Origin: Polynucleobacter sp. AP-Titi-500A-B4
GTDB taxonomy: Bacteria > Pseudomonadota > Gammaproteobacteria > Burkholderiales > Burkholderiaceae
Assembly: GCF_018688095.1 (NCBI RefSeq)
Contig: NZ_CP061311.1
Location: 186,001 to 250,000, forward strand
DNA length: 64,000 bases
Reading direction: 5' to 3'
Part shown: one piece after another, positions 39,285 through 52,476 of the stretch
Layout: every line of letters begins with the position of its first letter
Numbering within the stretch: position 1 is the first letter of the stretch
Notes under the pieces: model-generated
The model's input: the letters and a program-made list of their open reading frames with translations, nothing else
Databases searched by the model: none
Told to the model about the DNA's origin: nothing
Translations under genes and position numbers: made by a program

Positions 39285-41285
39285 ATGTCAAACCTTCAAA
39301 TTCGCATGGCCAATGCCATTCGCGCCTTATCCATGGATGCAGTTCAGCAGGCAAATTCAGGTCACCCTGGTATGCCAATGGGTATGGCAGATATTGCTGT
39401 TGGATTATGGAATGAACATTTAAAGCACAATCCAACCGATCCACATTGGATTGATCGTGATCGTTTTGTTTTATCTAATGGCCACGGCTCGATGTTGCTG
39501 TATTCACTCTTACATCTTTCTGGATACGACTTACCGATTGAAGAGTTAAAAAATTTCCGTCAATTGCACAGCAAAACTCCGGGGCATCCTGAGTACGGAA
39601 TTACTCCAGGTGTAGAAACGACTACAGGTCCACTCGGTCAAGGAATTTCCAATGCAGTAGGCATGGCGCTTGCTGAAAAATTACTGGCTGAAGAATTTAA
39701 TCGTCCTGGCCTGAATATCATTGATCATTACACCTATGTCTTTTTAGGTGATGGATGCTTGATGGAAGGTATCAGTCATGAAGTTTGCTCATTGGCTGGT
39801 ACATTAAAACTCAATAAGTTGATTGCCCTATGGGATGACAATGGTATTTCGATTGATGGCAAGGTAGTTTCTTGGTTTAACGAGGATACTCCGAAGCGTT
39901 TTGAGGCTTATGGTTGGAACGTGATTCGGGATGTGAATGGTCACGATGCCGAAGCTGTTTCTAAGGCGATTGCCAAGGCTAAAAAGAGCGACAAACCAAC
40001 TCTGATCTGCTGCAAGACGGCGATTGGTCAAGGTTCGCCAAATATGGCTGGCAGCGATAAAGTGCATGGTTCACCATTGGGCGCAGCTGAGATTGCGGCA
40101 ACTCGCGTTGCATTGAATTGGCCGTATGCTCCGTTTGAAATTCCGAAAGATATTTATGCTGCTTGGGATTTTAAAAAGCGTGGACAAGCTGCTGAGCATG
40201 AGTGGAATAAAGAATTTCAGAAATACAAAAATAAATTTCCAGAACTTGCTTCTGAATTGCAGCGTCGCATGCAAGGTGAATTATCAAAAGATTTTTCATC
40301 GACACTCAATGCGTATTTAAAAACTTGTCAATCCAAAGCAGAAACCATTGCCACTCGTAAGGCAAGTCAAAATGCAATTGAAGCTTTGGCTCCAGTCTTG
40401 CCAGAATTTATGGGTGGCTCTGCGGATTTAACAGGTTCTAATTTAACCAATTGGTCAGCATGCAAAGCGGTGCGCGGTGACCAGTGGGGTAACCATATTA
40501 ACTATGGTGTGCGTGAGTTTGGTATGAGCGCCATCATGAACGGTATTGCCTTGCATGGTGGATATATTCCATTTGGCGGTACTTTCTTAACCTTCTCTGA
40601 TTACAGCCGTAATGCAATCCGTATGGCTGCATTGATGAAGCTGCGCAGTATTTTTGTCTTCACTCATGACTCTATTGGCCTCGGTGAAGATGGCCCTACC
40701 CATCAATCTGTAGAACATGTAGCCAGCTTGCGCCTCATCCCAAATCTCATGGTTTGGCGTCCTTGTGACACAACCGAGAGCGCTGTAGCTTGGGGCGCGG
40801 CGGTTGAGCGTAAGAATGGTCCAAGCGCCCTGATCTTTAGCCGTCAAAATTGCCCGTTTGTTTCACGTAATAGTCAGCAGATTAAAGATATTGCACGTGG
40901 CGGTTATGTATTACGTGATCCTCAGTCTGGAAAGATTGATGCGGTCATTATTGCTACTGGTTCTGAAATTGCGCTGGCATTGCAAACTGCGGAGCGTTTA
41001 GAAAAAGAGAGTGCAGGAAAAATTGGTATGCGCGTTGTTTCAATGCCATCGACCACGGTATTTGATCAGCAAGATGCTGCCTATAAAACCAAAGTATTGC
41101 CCACCAATATTCCACGCATTGCTGTTGAAGCAGGCGTAAGTGATTTCTGGTGGAAGTATGGGTGCGCAGCAGTGCATGGCGTAGATACTTTTGGTGAGTC
41201 TGCGCCTGCAGGACAGTTATATGAGTATTTTGGCCTAACAGTCGATCAAATTGCGAAGACTGTTCAGCAATGCATCTCGAAATAA
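39285..41285 (+). CDS. tkt: Transketolase
   Basis: Transketolase moves two-carbon units between sugar phosphates in the pentose phosphate pathway using thiamine diphosphate. The ATG at 39285 ([20 protein letters not shown]) is chosen over an upstream in-frame GTG/ATG extension of 24 residues, which would run into the rsmE start region. [13 protein letters not shown], the cofactor motif [10 protein letters not shown] and the [10 protein letters not shown] segment are seen. Length is 666. gapA follows after 25 bases, a carbon-metabolism pair. Confidence 0.95.
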   Translation: MSNLQIRMANAIRALSMDAVQQANSGHPGMPMGMADIAVGLWNEHLKHNPTDPHWIDRDRFVLSNGHGSMLLYSLLHLSGYDLPIEELKNFRQLHSKTPGHPEYGITPGVETTTGPLGQGISNAVGMALAEKLLAEEFNRPGLNIIDHYTYVFLGDGCLMEGISHEVCSLAGTLKLNKLIALWDDNGISIDGKVVSWFNEDTPKRFEAYGWNVIRDVNGHDAEAVSKAIAKAKKSDKPTLICCKTAIGQGSPNMAGSDKVHGSPLGAAEIAATRVALNWPYAPFEIPKDIYAAWDFKKRGQAAEHEWNKEFQKYKNKFPELASELQRRMQGELSKDFSSTLNAYLKTCQSKAETIATRKASQNAIEALAPVLPEFMGGSADLTGSNLTNWSACKAVRGDQWGNHINYGVREFGMSAIMNGIALHGGYIPFGGTFLTFSDYSRNAIRMAALMKLRSIFVFTHDSIGLGEDGPTHQSVEHVASLRLIPNLMVWRPCDTTESAVAWGAAVERKNGPSALIFSRQNCPFVSRNSQQIKDIARGGYVLRDPQSGKIDAVIIATGSEIALALQTAERLEKESAGKIGMRVVSMPSTTVFDQQDAAYKTKVLPTNIPRIAVEAGVSDFWWKYGCAAVHGVDTFGESAPAGQLYEYFGLTVDQIAKTVQQCISK

Positions 41286-41310
41286 ATTCAATATTAGTAA
41301 GGGGAAATAC

Positions 41311-42339
41311 ATGACAATTCGTGTCGCAATTAATGGTTATGGACGTATTGGCCGCATGGTATTACGCGCCTTGTACGAAGATCAAGTTAACGGTAAGCCG
41401 CGCCGTGATATCAAGATTGTTGCAATCAATGCAATGGGTGATATTGCGATTAATGCTCATCTGACTCAATATGATTCTGCCCATGGCCGCTTCCCTGCTG
41501 ATGTTTCAGTTGATGGCGATTGCATGGTCGTGAATGGTGATCGCATCAAGATGTTCTGTACACGCAACCCAGCAGAAACTCCATGGGGAGAGTTGGGTGT
41601 TGATTTAGTTTTAGAGTGCACTGGTAAGTTCACCTCTAAAGAAAAGGCCATGATTCATATTCAGCAGGGCGCGAAGAAAGTTTTAATTTCCGCTCCTGGT
41701 GAAAAAGATGTAGATGCCACCATTGTCTATGGCGTTAATCAAAATGTATTAAAGCCAAGCGACGTGGTTGTTTCTAACGCGAGCTGTACAACGAACTGTT
41801 TGGCGCCACTGGTAAAGCCATTGCTTGAAAAAATTGGCATTGAGTCTGGCTTGATGACAACCATTCACGCATTTACAAATGATCAGGTTTTGACTGATGT
41901 GTATCACAAGGATATGCGTCGTGCACGTTCTGCTGTTACCAGCATGATCCCAACCAAGACTGGTGCAGCAAAAGCAGTTGGTTTGGTTTTGCCAGCATTG
42001 GCAGGTCGATTTGATGGTTTTGCAATGCGTGTGCCAGTAATCAATGTTTCAGTGGTTGACTTAACATTTGCAGCAAGTCGTGCAACGAGTGTGGATGAAG
42101 TGAATGCGATTCTGAAGACTGCTAGCGAAGGTGAACTCAAAGGCATCTTGGGCTTTAATACTTTGCCTTTGGTGTCTATCGACTTTAACCACGACCCGCG
42201 CCCAAGTATTTATGACGCTTCGCAGACTCGAGTTTCAGCGGATGGCAAATTGGTCAAAGTATTGGCTTGGTATGACAATGAATGGGGTTATTCTGTTCAA
42301 ATGCTCAACGCAGCTGAGGCATTAATGGCGGTAAGGTAA
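41311..42339 (+). CDS. gapA: Glyceraldehyde-3-phosphate dehydrogenase, type I
   Basis: GapA oxidises glyceraldehyde-3-phosphate in glycolysis or runs in reverse in gluconeogenesis. [14 protein letters not shown] begins the NAD-binding domain, [13 protein letters not shown] holds the catalytic cysteine, and WYDNEWGYS is near the C-terminus. The start at 41311 follows the strong ribosome site AAGGGGAA; the upstream in-frame extension lies inside tkt. Length is 342. Confidence 0.95.
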   Translation: MTIRVAINGYGRIGRMVLRALYEDQVNGKPRRDIKIVAINAMGDIAINAHLTQYDSAHGRFPADVSVDGDCMVVNGDRIKMFCTRNPAETPWGELGVDLVLECTGKFTSKEKAMIHIQQGAKKVLISAPGEKDVDATIVYGVNQNVLKPSDVVVSNASCTTNCLAPLVKPLLEKIGIESGLMTTIHAFTNDQVLTDVYHKDMRRARSAVTSMIPTKTGAAKAVGLVLPALAGRFDGFAMRVPVINVSVVDLTFAASRATSVDEVNAILKTASEGELKGILGFNTLPLVSIDFNHDPRPSIYDASQTRVSADGKLVKVLAWYDNEWGYSVQMLNAAEALMAVR

Positions 42340-42380
42340 TTAAAAGTCATTAAATGTAGTTAAAAGCTTCTAAAAAGTAA

Positions 42381-42407
42381 AAAAGACCTCAATTTGAGGT
42401 CTTTTTT
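42381..42407 (+). terminator. Rho-independent terminator after tkt-gapA
   Basis: AAAAGACCTC (42381-42390) and GAGGTCTTTT (42396-42405) form a perfect 10-bp stem with loop AATTT and continue into a T-run. A-runs before the left arm mean it may also act on the minus strand for fur, which ends at 42453. Confidence 0.92.
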
Positions 42408-42452
42408 CATATTTTCTGTCCTGGTAAACAAATTAAAAACTCAGAAAAGTAC

Positions 42453-42908
42453 TTATTTTTGCTTATTTCGGCAGTTTTTCTTCTGACAATGGCCATACAT
42501 TGCTAAAGAATGCTCTTGCAGCTTAAATCCGAGGTTTTTGGCAATATCACGCTGCCGCTTCTCAATGGCTTCATCCACAAACTCTTCTACGTGCCCGCAG
42601 TCTAGGCAAACCAAGTGATCATGGTGACGACCCTCATTCAACTCATAAATAGCCCTACTATCCCCTTTACTCGATTCAAAATGACTCCGAAGTAAAAGCC
42701 CTGCTTGCTCAAACTGGGTCAGCACCCGGTATACCGTGGCCAGACCAATTTCTTGGTCATCCTTGGCTAGTGCCATGAAGACATCCTCAGCGCTAAAGTG
42801 GGTGCCACCGTTTTGGTGAAAAAAATCGAGGATTTTCATACGCGGACCAGTGGCCTTTAGGCCAATATCACGCAAATTTTCGGGAGTGGGGTTTTGGTTC
42901 GTATTCAT
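42453..42908 (-). CDS. fur: Ferric uptake regulator Fur
   Basis: Fur is an iron-responsive DNA-binding repressor. From the ATG at 42908 the product is 151 residues: a winged helix part (LKATGPRMKILDFF; ATVYRVLTQFEQAGLL), the metal-binding GRHHDHLVCLDCG, and a C-terminal second cysteine pair (GHCQKKNCR). A longer frame reaching 43046 is rejected because it enters bamE on the other strand and Fur proteins start at about this point. The divergent fur/bamE arrangement is conserved in Beta- and Gammaproteobacteria. The two starts are 43 bases apart. Confidence 0.95.
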   Translation of the reverse strand: MNTNQNPTPENLRDIGLKATGPRMKILDFFHQNGGTHFSAEDVFMALAKDDQEIGLATVYRVLTQFEQAGLLLRSHFESSKGDSRAIYELNEGRHHDHLVCLDCGHVEEFVDEAIEKRQRDIAKNLGFKLQEHSLAMYGHCQKKNCRNKQK

Positions 42909-42951
42909 GGCTTTGGGAGCTAAAATCAATGTCTTAATGATACGGCCAGCC

Positions 42952-43683
42952 ATGCAAAATTGCCTTGAACTTTTTAGTCGTTTTTTTAACCCGCTTCTGA
43001 AGGGGTGTTTTACCTCCTCTAGAGGGGGTGTCTTGGTCGTTGCCATATTTGGCTTGCTAGGAATGGGCGGTTGTACTTCGGCGGTTAATGAAACTCAGCG
43101 CGCCTGGATGAACAAAATTTTTCAGCCCTATGTTCCGGATATAGTTCAGGGCAACTTTATTTCGAGTGAGCAATACGCTAAATTACAACTGGGTATGACA
43201 CGTGAGCAGGTACGCCAAATTTTGGGTACTCCATTGTTAGCAAGCTATTTCCATGCGAACCGTTGGGATTATGTTTTTGAATTTAAACGCGCTGGTCAGC
43301 GAATAGGTAAAGAGCGAGTTGTCACTGTCTATTTTGATGGCGATAAATTAGTTAAATTTGAAGGCGATGCATTGCCTACAGATGTGGAGCTAGTTGCTGA
43401 GATTGATAACTACGCTAAAACGAAGCGTTCTTTTTGGGATGTCATGACAGGTTCAAATAAGCCGCCAGTGACCCCGCCTTTGCAGCAGCCAGAAAGGTTA
43501 GTGCCAAGCCCAACGGATAACTTGCCTAAGGGGGCTGCGATACCTCCCGTACCAGCTGCGAGTACAGGTTCCTTTTGGGACTTCTTTGGCTCATCAAAGA
43601 CGGCAGATGGTCAAGTATCGCAACCTGAAACTTTGGGGCCTGGTGCGATGAATATCCCGCCAGCCACTGAGAAAAAGCAGTAG
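42952..43683 (+). CDS. bamE: Outer membrane assembly factor BamE with long C-terminal extension
   Basis: BamE is a lipoprotein of the outer-membrane protein assembly complex. With the ATG at 42952 the signal region ends in a lipobox GMGGC with the lipidated cysteine at 41, after an unusually long N-region. The BamE domain follows (GMTREQVRQILGTP; NRWDYVFEF). At 243 residues it is twice the length of E. coli BamE (113); residues from about 155 on are Pro/Ala/Ser-rich and contain two copies of an SFWD..GS.K motif. It is divergent from fur and precedes dapB. Confidence 0.9.
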   Translation: MQNCLELFSRFFNPLLKGCFTSSRGGVLVVAIFGLLGMGGCTSAVNETQRAWMNKIFQPYVPDIVQGNFISSEQYAKLQLGMTREQVRQILGTPLLASYFHANRWDYVFEFKRAGQRIGKERVVTVYFDGDKLVKFEGDALPTDVELVAEIDNYAKTKRSFWDVMTGSNKPPVTPPLQQPERLVPSPTDNLPKGAAIPPVPAASTGSFWDFFGSSKTADGQVSQPETLGPGAMNIPPATEKKQ

Positions 43684-43761
43684 AAATTTTGACATAGATG
43701 CTTTCAGATATATCAATGTCTAAAAGCACCTAGATACTTTTATTAAGAAGCGAAGAAACAC

Positions 43762-44565
43762 ATGATGAAGATTGCAATTGCTGGAGCAACGGGTCGAATG
43801 GGTAGGATGTTGATTGAGGCGGTTCTCAATACCTCAGATGCTCAGCTTGTAGGTGCCCTTGAGCATTCAACTTGCCCACAATTGGGTGAAGATGCTGGCG
43901 CTTTCTTGGGCAAAAAGACGGGTGTCGAGATTTCATCGGATGTTGCTGGGGTATTAGCAAATGCTGAGTTTCTGATCGATTTCACAAGGCCTGAGGGCAC
44001 TATGGCGCATTTGGCTGTGGCTGAAAAAACGGGTACTAAGATGATCATTGGTACCACTGGTTTAAGCGCAGACCAAATCGCTCATCTGAAAAAGGCTTCT
44101 GCAACATTAGCGATCGTGTTTGCACCCAATATGAGCGTGGGTGTTAATGCCACATTCAAATTGCTAGAGATTGCAGCCAAGATGCTCAATCAAGGATATG
44201 ACATTGAAATTATTGAGGCTCACCATCGTCATAAGGTAGATGCGCCATCTGGTACTGCTTTGAAAATGGGTGAAGTAATTGCAGAGGCTCTCGGTGAGAA
44301 ATTAGATGACCTTGCTGTCTACGCCCGTGAAGGACATACTGGTGAGCGCAAAGCAGGATCAATTGGTTTTGCAACCATTCGTGGTGGCGATATTGTGGGA
44401 GATCACACCGTATTGTTTGCAGGTGATGGTGAGCGCATTGAGATTAGCCATAAATCATCAAGCCGCCAGTCATACGCCCAGGGCTCACTGCGCGCAGCCC
44501 GCTTCTTACAAAAGCAAAATTCAGGTCTTTATGACATGCAAGATGTTCTTGGCTTGCGCAAATAA
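43762..44565 (+). CDS. dapB: 4-hydroxy-tetrahydrodipicolinate reductase
   Basis: DapB is the NAD(P)H-dependent enzyme of lysine and diaminopimelate synthesis. [14 protein letters not shown] begins the nucleotide-binding domain; [20 protein letters not shown] is the substrate motif with the catalytic His and Lys. Length is 267. Start is ATG-ATG at 43762/43765 and either may be used. It lies between bamE and leuS. Confidence 0.95.
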   Translation: MMKIAIAGATGRMGRMLIEAVLNTSDAQLVGALEHSTCPQLGEDAGAFLGKKTGVEISSDVAGVLANAEFLIDFTRPEGTMAHLAVAEKTGTKMIIGTTGLSADQIAHLKKASATLAIVFAPNMSVGVNATFKLLEIAAKMLNQGYDIEIIEAHHRHKVDAPSGTALKMGEVIAEALGEKLDDLAVYAREGHTGERKAGSIGFATIRGGDIVGDHTVLFAGDGERIEISHKSSSRQSYAQGSLRAARFLQKQNSGLYDMQDVLGLRK

Positions 44566-44605
44566 TCACATCAATAAAAATTAAATCAGAAAAGAGTTGT
44601 TTTGA

Positions 44606-47278
<2,673 letters not shown>

Positions 47279-47309
47279 TCAAGAACAGAACATTCGAGAA
47301 CCGAAAGAT

Positions 47310-47837
47310 ATGAGCGCAAATCTACTCCGACGTGTAATGCTTGGCTTCATTGTTAGTGCGCCCGTCAGTGGCTTGCTCGCTTGCGGCTATAGGTTGCGCG
47401 GCATGGTGGACTTGCCTTTTAAGGCAATAGCGATTACTGGTAATCCATCGCCACCATTGCGTGCTGATATTCAAACGGCAATTTTGACGGGCACGGATGT
47501 GAAGGTTGCTATTAATCCAAAAGATGCCGATTTAATTTTGGATATCACCAATGACATTAGTGGTCGTGAGATTTTGGCCTACAATTCTGCTGGTCAAGTT
47601 TCTGCTTATCGTTTGAATATCCGTGTGGGCTTCAGGGCTTACGATCTTGCTGGCGCTGAAATTATTCCTGATAGTGAAATCTATATGACCCGAGATATGG
47701 ACTTCTCTAATACGACCGTGTTGGCAACGGATGTTCAGCAGCAACAATTCTTATCTTTGATGCGTAAAGATTTAGCTGTTCAGATTTTGCGCCGCGTCTC
47801 TGCTGCCGCTAAAGCCCCACGAAGTAGATCTTTCTAG
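47310..47837 (+). CDS. lptE: LPS assembly lipoprotein LptE
   Basis: LptE is the outer-membrane lipoprotein that plugs the LptD barrel for lipopolysaccharide export. From the ATG at 47310 (175 residues) the signal sequence ends in LLACGYRLRG, with the lipidated cysteine followed by the typical GYRLR of this family. An earlier in-frame start at 47223 lies inside leuS and is rejected. The leuS-lptE-holA order is conserved across Proteobacteria. Confidence 0.93.
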   Translation: MSANLLRRVMLGFIVSAPVSGLLACGYRLRGMVDLPFKAIAITGNPSPPLRADIQTAILTGTDVKVAINPKDADLILDITNDISGREILAYNSAGQVSAYRLNIRVGFRAYDLAGAEIIPDSEIYMTRDMDFSNTTVLATDVQQQQFLSLMRKDLAVQILRRVSAAAKAPRSRSF

Positions 47838-47853
47838 AGATAGATAAAGCCGC

Positions 47854-48915
47854 ATGGTTAAAGTCGATGCCTTGCAAGTGCACCTCAAATCCTTGGGATC
47901 GGGTGGTGCGATGCTCCCCCTCTATGTCTTTAGCGGGGACGAACCCCTCCTGATGATGGAGGCAATGGATCAATTACGTCTTACCGCCAAGAAATTGGGT
48001 TTTACTGAGCGTGAGGTGATGTTGCAAGAGCGCGGATTTGATTGGAGTGCACTCATGAGTGCCGGTCAAACCATGTCTTTGTTTGGTGATAAGCGTTGGG
48101 TGGAGTTGCGGATACCGACTGGCAAACCAGGTCGCGATGGTGCTGATGCTTTAAAACAATTCGCTGCTCAACTTGAATCACAAGCAAGTTCACCAGATGG
48201 TCCAGATACGGTTGTGTGCATTGTGCTACCAAGATTAGATAGTAAGACAAAGACTTCAGCTTGGTTTAGCGCCTTAGATGATGTTGGTATGGCAGTGCAG
48301 GTTGATTCTTTAGATCGCAGTCATTTGCCTAGATGGATTGCGGGTCGATTGAAGATGCAAGAGCAAGAGGTCGAGGCCGGCACTGAGGGTCAGCATGCTT
48401 TGGAGTTCATTGCAGATCAAGTCGAGGGTAATCTCATTGCGGCTCATCAAGAAATTCTGAAGCTAGGACTGCTTTACCCTAAGGGCGTGTTATCCGAAGA
48501 GCAGATTCGGTCCTCAATCTTGAAAGTGGCGCGCTATAACGTATTTGAATTAACCGAGGCAATGCTTGCAGGTGATTTGCCTAGGTTAAATCGCATGCTT
48601 GACGGCTTAAAAGGCGAGGGTGAGCCATTGGTTTTGATTCTGTGGAGCGTGACAGAAGAGCTTAGGCTACTATCTAAATTAAAGGTAGCCAGCGATGCTG
48701 GGGAGTCAGTGCAGCAGTTGATGCGGGCAAATCGTATTTGGGGCAATAAAGAGCGCCTATACCCAGCCGCATTAAGAAGGGTGCAGCCACTGAAGTTGCG
48801 CAGAGCGATGCAGGTTGCTGCTGGGCTTGATCGGCAGGTGAAAGGGCTTTCTGCAGCAGAATTGCCGGGCGATCCTTGGGATGGCTTGCGTTTAGTTGGG
48901 AATTTATTGCGTTAA
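47854..48915 (+). CDS. holA: DNA polymerase III delta subunit
   Basis: HolA opens the sliding clamp as part of the clamp loader. The protein is a degenerate AAA+ fold of 353 residues with the characteristic LYVFSGDEPLLMMEAMDQLR near the N-terminus, an NLIAAHQEILKLGLLY segment and a C-terminal helical collar. It follows lptE by 16 bases in the conserved leuS-lptE-holA-proA run. Confidence 0.93.
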   Translation: MVKVDALQVHLKSLGSGGAMLPLYVFSGDEPLLMMEAMDQLRLTAKKLGFTEREVMLQERGFDWSALMSAGQTMSLFGDKRWVELRIPTGKPGRDGADALKQFAAQLESQASSPDGPDTVVCIVLPRLDSKTKTSAWFSALDDVGMAVQVDSLDRSHLPRWIAGRLKMQEQEVEAGTEGQHALEFIADQVEGNLIAAHQEILKLGLLYPKGVLSEEQIRSSILKVARYNVFELTEAMLAGDLPRLNRMLDGLKGEGEPLVLILWSVTEELRLLSKLKVASDAGESVQQLMRANRIWGNKERLYPAALRRVQPLKLRRAMQVAAGLDRQVKGLSAAELPGDPWDGLRLVGNLLR

Positions 48916-48962
48916 TAGAAAAGTAGAAGAATAGTTAGACGGTTATTTAGAGAACAAAGTAA

Positions 48963-50240
48963 ATGAGTAATGAGATTCAAGTATTGATGCAGGATATTGG
49001 AAAGCGAGCACGTAGTGCATCGCGTGCCATGGCTCGTGCATCAAGCGAGCAAAAGAACCAGGCTTTATTGCATATTGCAAAGTTGGTTCGTCAAAAGGCG
49101 GGTGAAATCCAGAAGGTCAATCAAGTAGATGTTGATCGTGCAAAAGCAAATGGTCAAGACGCTGCTTTTATTGATCGCTTAACCATGATGCCTAAAACGA
49201 TTGAAAATATGGCCTTGGGTTTAGAGCAAATTTTTTCCCTAGAGGACCCAATAGGAAAAATTACTGCCTTGAAAAAACAGGCTTCAGGTATTGAGTTGGG
49301 TCAGATGCGGGTTCCGCTAGGTGTAATCGGAATTATTTATGAGTCACGCCCTAATGTCACAATTGATGCAGCAGCCTTATGCCTAAAGTCTGGCAATGCG
49401 GTAATACTGCGCGGTGGGTCTGAGGCGATAGATTCCAATACCTTGTTGGCCCAGATCATTCAAGACGGTCTTGCAGCAGCGGGCTTACCTAAAGATGCAG
49501 TTCAGGTTGTGACAACAACTGATCGCAGCGCCGTCGGTGAAATGATTACGATGACCGAATATATTGATGTGATCGTTCCACGTGGTGGCAAGAGCCTGAT
49601 TGCCCGCCTTATGGCTGAAGCGCGCGTCCCCATGATTAAACATTTAGATGGTATTTGTCATACCTATATTGATGCGGATGCGGATGTAGCGATGGCAGTT
49701 CAAGTTTGTGATAACGCAAAGACACAGCGCTATGCGCCTTGTAATGCGATGGAGACCCTTTTGGTCAACAAAAGCATTGCTTCTAAGGTTCTGCCTGAGC
49801 TTTGCAAAATTTATCAAGATAAGGGTGTTGAGTTACGCGTAGATGCTTTAACACGATCAACACTCGAGGCTAGTGGATTTAAAAATTTGGTAGATGCTAC
49901 AGAGGAAGATTGGCAGACAGAGTACTTGGCTCCAATTTTATCGATTAAGACGGTCGCTGATATTGATGAGGCGATGAATCATATCGAGCGCTACGGCAGT
50001 AAGCATACTGATGCCATCATCACGAATAACAAAGTACAAGCAGATCGTTTTTTACGAGAAGTGGATAGTGCTAGTGTGATGGTTAATGCCAGTACTCGTT
50101 TTGCCGATGGCTTTGAATACGGCTTAGGTGCTGAAATTGGTATTTCGAATGATAAGCTTCACGCCCGCGGCCCTGTAGGCTTAGACGGCTTAACCTCACT
50201 GAAATATATCGTCATGGGTCATGGCGAGATCCGTAATTAA
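48963..50240 (+). CDS. proA: Gamma-glutamyl phosphate reductase
   Basis: ProA reduces gamma-glutamyl phosphate, made by ProB at 6606, to the semialdehyde in proline synthesis. [17 protein letters not shown] is the cofactor-side signature, and [17 protein letters not shown] with CNAMETLLV carries the catalytic cysteine region. Length is 425. proA and proB lie more than 40 kb apart, unlike the proBA operon of E. coli. Confidence 0.95.
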   Translation: MSNEIQVLMQDIGKRARSASRAMARASSEQKNQALLHIAKLVRQKAGEIQKVNQVDVDRAKANGQDAAFIDRLTMMPKTIENMALGLEQIFSLEDPIGKITALKKQASGIELGQMRVPLGVIGIIYESRPNVTIDAAALCLKSGNAVILRGGSEAIDSNTLLAQIIQDGLAAAGLPKDAVQVVTTTDRSAVGEMITMTEYIDVIVPRGGKSLIARLMAEARVPMIKHLDGICHTYIDADADVAMAVQVCDNAKTQRYAPCNAMETLLVNKSIASKVLPELCKIYQDKGVELRVDALTRSTLEASGFKNLVDATEEDWQTEYLAPILSIKTVADIDEAMNHIERYGSKHTDAIITNNKVQADRFLREVDSASVMVNASTRFADGFEYGLGAEIGISNDKLHARGPVGLDGLTSLKYIVMGHGEIRN

Positions 50241-50256
50241 TTGAATTAAATAAACC

Positions 50257-50682
50257 ATGATGAATGCTTACCTCTGGGTTAAAACCTTTCATATTGTGCT
50301 GATCACCTCTTGGTTTGCTGGTTTGTTTTATCTTCCGCGAATTTATGTGAATCTGGCGGATGAGAAAAATCCAGAGGCTTATGCTCGTCTCTTGGGAATG
50401 GCTGATCGCCTCTTCCGATTTATGACCATATTGGCCGTGCCAGCAGTCTTGTTGGGCTTAATACTTTGGCTAGTTTTTGGAATTGGTGCTGGCGAGGTAT
50501 GGATGCACGCCAAATTATTTTTCGTGATTCTAGTTATTGGTTATCACCATGCCTGCTTTACTTTATTAAAGAAGTTTCGCGCTGGTATCAATACTAAGCC
50601 TGGTGTTTGGTATCGCTGGTTTAATGAAGCCCCAGTCATCTTATTATTGGTAGTTGTGGCATTAGTAATTTTTAAGCCATAA
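50257..50682 (+). CDS. hemJ: Protoporphyrinogen IX oxidase HemJ-type
   Basis: HemJ is the heme-containing membrane enzyme that oxidises protoporphyrinogen IX in many Proteobacteria lacking HemY or HemG. The 141-residue protein has four membrane helices and the family marks WVKTFHI with the heme-ligand His, WMHAKLFFVILVIGYHH, and RWFNEAPV. hemL, an early step of the same pathway, is 1.8 kb downstream. It follows proA by 16 bases. Confidence 0.88.
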   Translation: MMNAYLWVKTFHIVLITSWFAGLFYLPRIYVNLADEKNPEAYARLLGMADRLFRFMTILAVPAVLLGLILWLVFGIGAGEVWMHAKLFFVILVIGYHHACFTLLKKFRAGINTKPGVWYRWFNEAPVILLLVVVALVIFKP

Positions 50683-50744
50683 GCATGAAATAACTATTCT
50701 GAATTTCTTTATTTGTCTTTCCCTTATTTGAGACTGTTAGCCCC

Positions 50745-52211
50745 ATGAGATTTTTTGTTGTTTGCCCAGGCGGTTTAGAAGTTCCGCTTGCACAGGAGCT
50801 CGCAGAGATTGCCAAGCGTCCCGATTCCAAAGCATTAGGCGCATGGGTGATTGATCCAACCCCGACCAGTCCTACTGGTGGTATCGGGCTTGCCGGACCA
50901 CTCTCTGCCGCAATGGCTTTAAATCTCCACTCCAGAATTGCCAGCCGCGTGTTGTTGCAAATGGCGCAAGCCCCATACAGGCAGGAAGATGATCTCTATA
51001 AGTTAGCCAGCGGTTTAGCTTGGGAGGATTGGTTTACCTCTAAGCAAACATTACGGGTGGATGTAACGGCACATCGTTCGCCTTTAAAGAGTCTCAATTT
51101 TGCAACTCTGAAGATTAAAGACGCCATTGTGGATCGCTTACGTGATGTCACAGGGGATCGTCCCAATATTGACACTGCCTTTCCGGATATTCGGGTGCAG
51201 GCTCATTTAACAGCAACGCAAGTCACTATTTATTTAGATACTTCAGGTGAAGCTCTTTTTAAACGTGGCTGGCGAGATGAAAAAGGCGACGCCCCCTTAA
51301 AAGAAAATTTAGCTGCTGGCATTTTGTCTATTACAGGCTGGCAGCCAGGACAGACTTTATTTGATCCGATGTGCGGAAGTGGGACCTTTTTAATTGAAGC
51401 TGCACAAATGGCTTTAGCCATACCTCCTGGAGGAATTCGGGCGGGAATGTATGGTGACGATGTCAAAGCTAGCAGACTGGCTTATCGCCCATTGGTCACC
51501 TCGGCACATGGTTTTGGTTTTCAGAGGTTAAAGCCCTTTAACGAAGCAGCTGAACAAAAGCGTTGGCTTACTTTAAAAGAGGCATCCCTCACCGAAATTT
51601 TGGAAAAGCGTAAGCAATATTCAAGTGCCGAATCCCTCGGAATTAGTGGTAGTGATATTAATGAGAAGCTGGTTTCTATGTTCCGCGGAAACTGGCAAAG
51701 AGCTCAATTACCTGATCAACCAGTCGTGCGTCAGATTGATGCTATGGCAAGCAAGCCACCAGCAAATACCAAAGATGGTGTCATGCTATTAAATCCTCCT
51801 TATGGCGAGCGCTTAGTCATTAAGGGTGGTCGTGGTCAGGAAAAGGGCGCTCGGGATGCCAGTTATGAAACTGAAGAACCAGAAAATCGTTTTGAGCTGA
51901 ATTTAGAAACGGGGCGACAAAGCGCTAAACGCTCAAGCCGGGAATCTCTTAAGAAACTCCAAGCCCAGGAAGAACAGGATCCCAAGTTTGTGGAATTCTT
52001 GCGCCAGTTTGGTCAACACCTCAAAGATGCTTTTGGGGGTTGGAATGTCTTTGTGCTGACCGCAGACATGGCTTTGCCAGGGCAGCTACGAATTAAAGAG
52101 TCAAAGCGCACACCCTTATTTAACGGCCCCCTAGAATGTCGCTTATTTAAGTTTGAGATGCATGCGAAGCGTTCTGGGGTAATGGGGTCAGAGGATAATT
52201 TGAACGATTAA
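50745..52211 (+). CDS. THUMP-domain class I RNA methyltransferase (RlmL/YpsC-like)
   Basis: This is a SAM-dependent RNA methyltransferase. A ferredoxin-like and THUMP RNA-binding part fills about residues 1-170; the Rossmann core has DPMCGSGTFLIEAA near 206-219 and the NPPYGERL motif near 350-357, typical of N2-guanine methylation. A charged insertion (about 365-415, rich in Glu, Arg, Lys) lies after that motif. It lacks the second methyltransferase domain of E. coli RlmL, so it probably makes only m2G, likely on 23S rRNA. Length is 488. Confidence 0.85.
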   Translation: MRFFVVCPGGLEVPLAQELAEIAKRPDSKALGAWVIDPTPTSPTGGIGLAGPLSAAMALNLHSRIASRVLLQMAQAPYRQEDDLYKLASGLAWEDWFTSKQTLRVDVTAHRSPLKSLNFATLKIKDAIVDRLRDVTGDRPNIDTAFPDIRVQAHLTATQVTIYLDTSGEALFKRGWRDEKGDAPLKENLAAGILSITGWQPGQTLFDPMCGSGTFLIEAAQMALAIPPGGIRAGMYGDDVKASRLAYRPLVTSAHGFGFQRLKPFNEAAEQKRWLTLKEASLTEILEKRKQYSSAESLGISGSDINEKLVSMFRGNWQRAQLPDQPVVRQIDAMASKPPANTKDGVMLLNPPYGERLVIKGGRGQEKGARDASYETEEPENRFELNLETGRQSAKRSSRESLKKLQAQEEQDPKFVEFLRQFGQHLKDAFGGWNVFVLTADMALPGQLRIKESKRTPLFNGPLECRLFKFEMHAKRSGVMGSEDNLND

Positions 52212-52269
52212 TACGCTTTAGAATGGAACTGATTCCTCTAAAAGCGAGATCATAGTGGAGAGTAAATTC

Positions 52270-52440
52270 ATGGAATTTAAAACATATATGTGCCTGATTT
52301 GTGGCTGGGTGTATGACGAAGCCGCTGGTTTACCTGATGAAGGAATTGCGCCTGGAACTCTTTGGAAAGATGTGCCAATGAATTGGACTTGTCCAGAGTG
52401 TGGTGCCCGTAAAGATGATTTTGAAATGATGGCGATTTAA
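52270..52440 (+). CDS. Rubredoxin
   Basis: This is a small iron-sulfur electron carrier with one Fe bound by four cysteines: CLICGW and CPECGA. The spacing and the GLPDEGIAPGTLWKDVP stretch are typical. The ATG at 52270 gives 56 residues, the usual rubredoxin length; the in-frame GTG at 52255 adds only five residues. It is 36 bases before hemL, a common neighbour in Betaproteobacteria. Its redox partner is not in the window. Confidence 0.93.
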   Translation: MEFKTYMCLICGWVYDEAAGLPDEGIAPGTLWKDVPMNWTCPECGARKDDFEMMAI

Positions 52441-52476
52441 GTCGTCATTGATGATTAGAAATTGATTGAGGCTAAT

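Noticed and set aside
41251..41310. N-terminal extension of GapA
   Set aside because: It lies inside tkt; the ATG at 41311 has a strong ribosome site and the canonical start [15 protein letters not shown].
42909..43046. N-terminal extension of Fur
   Set aside because: It lies over the divergent bamE gene and is not Fur-like.
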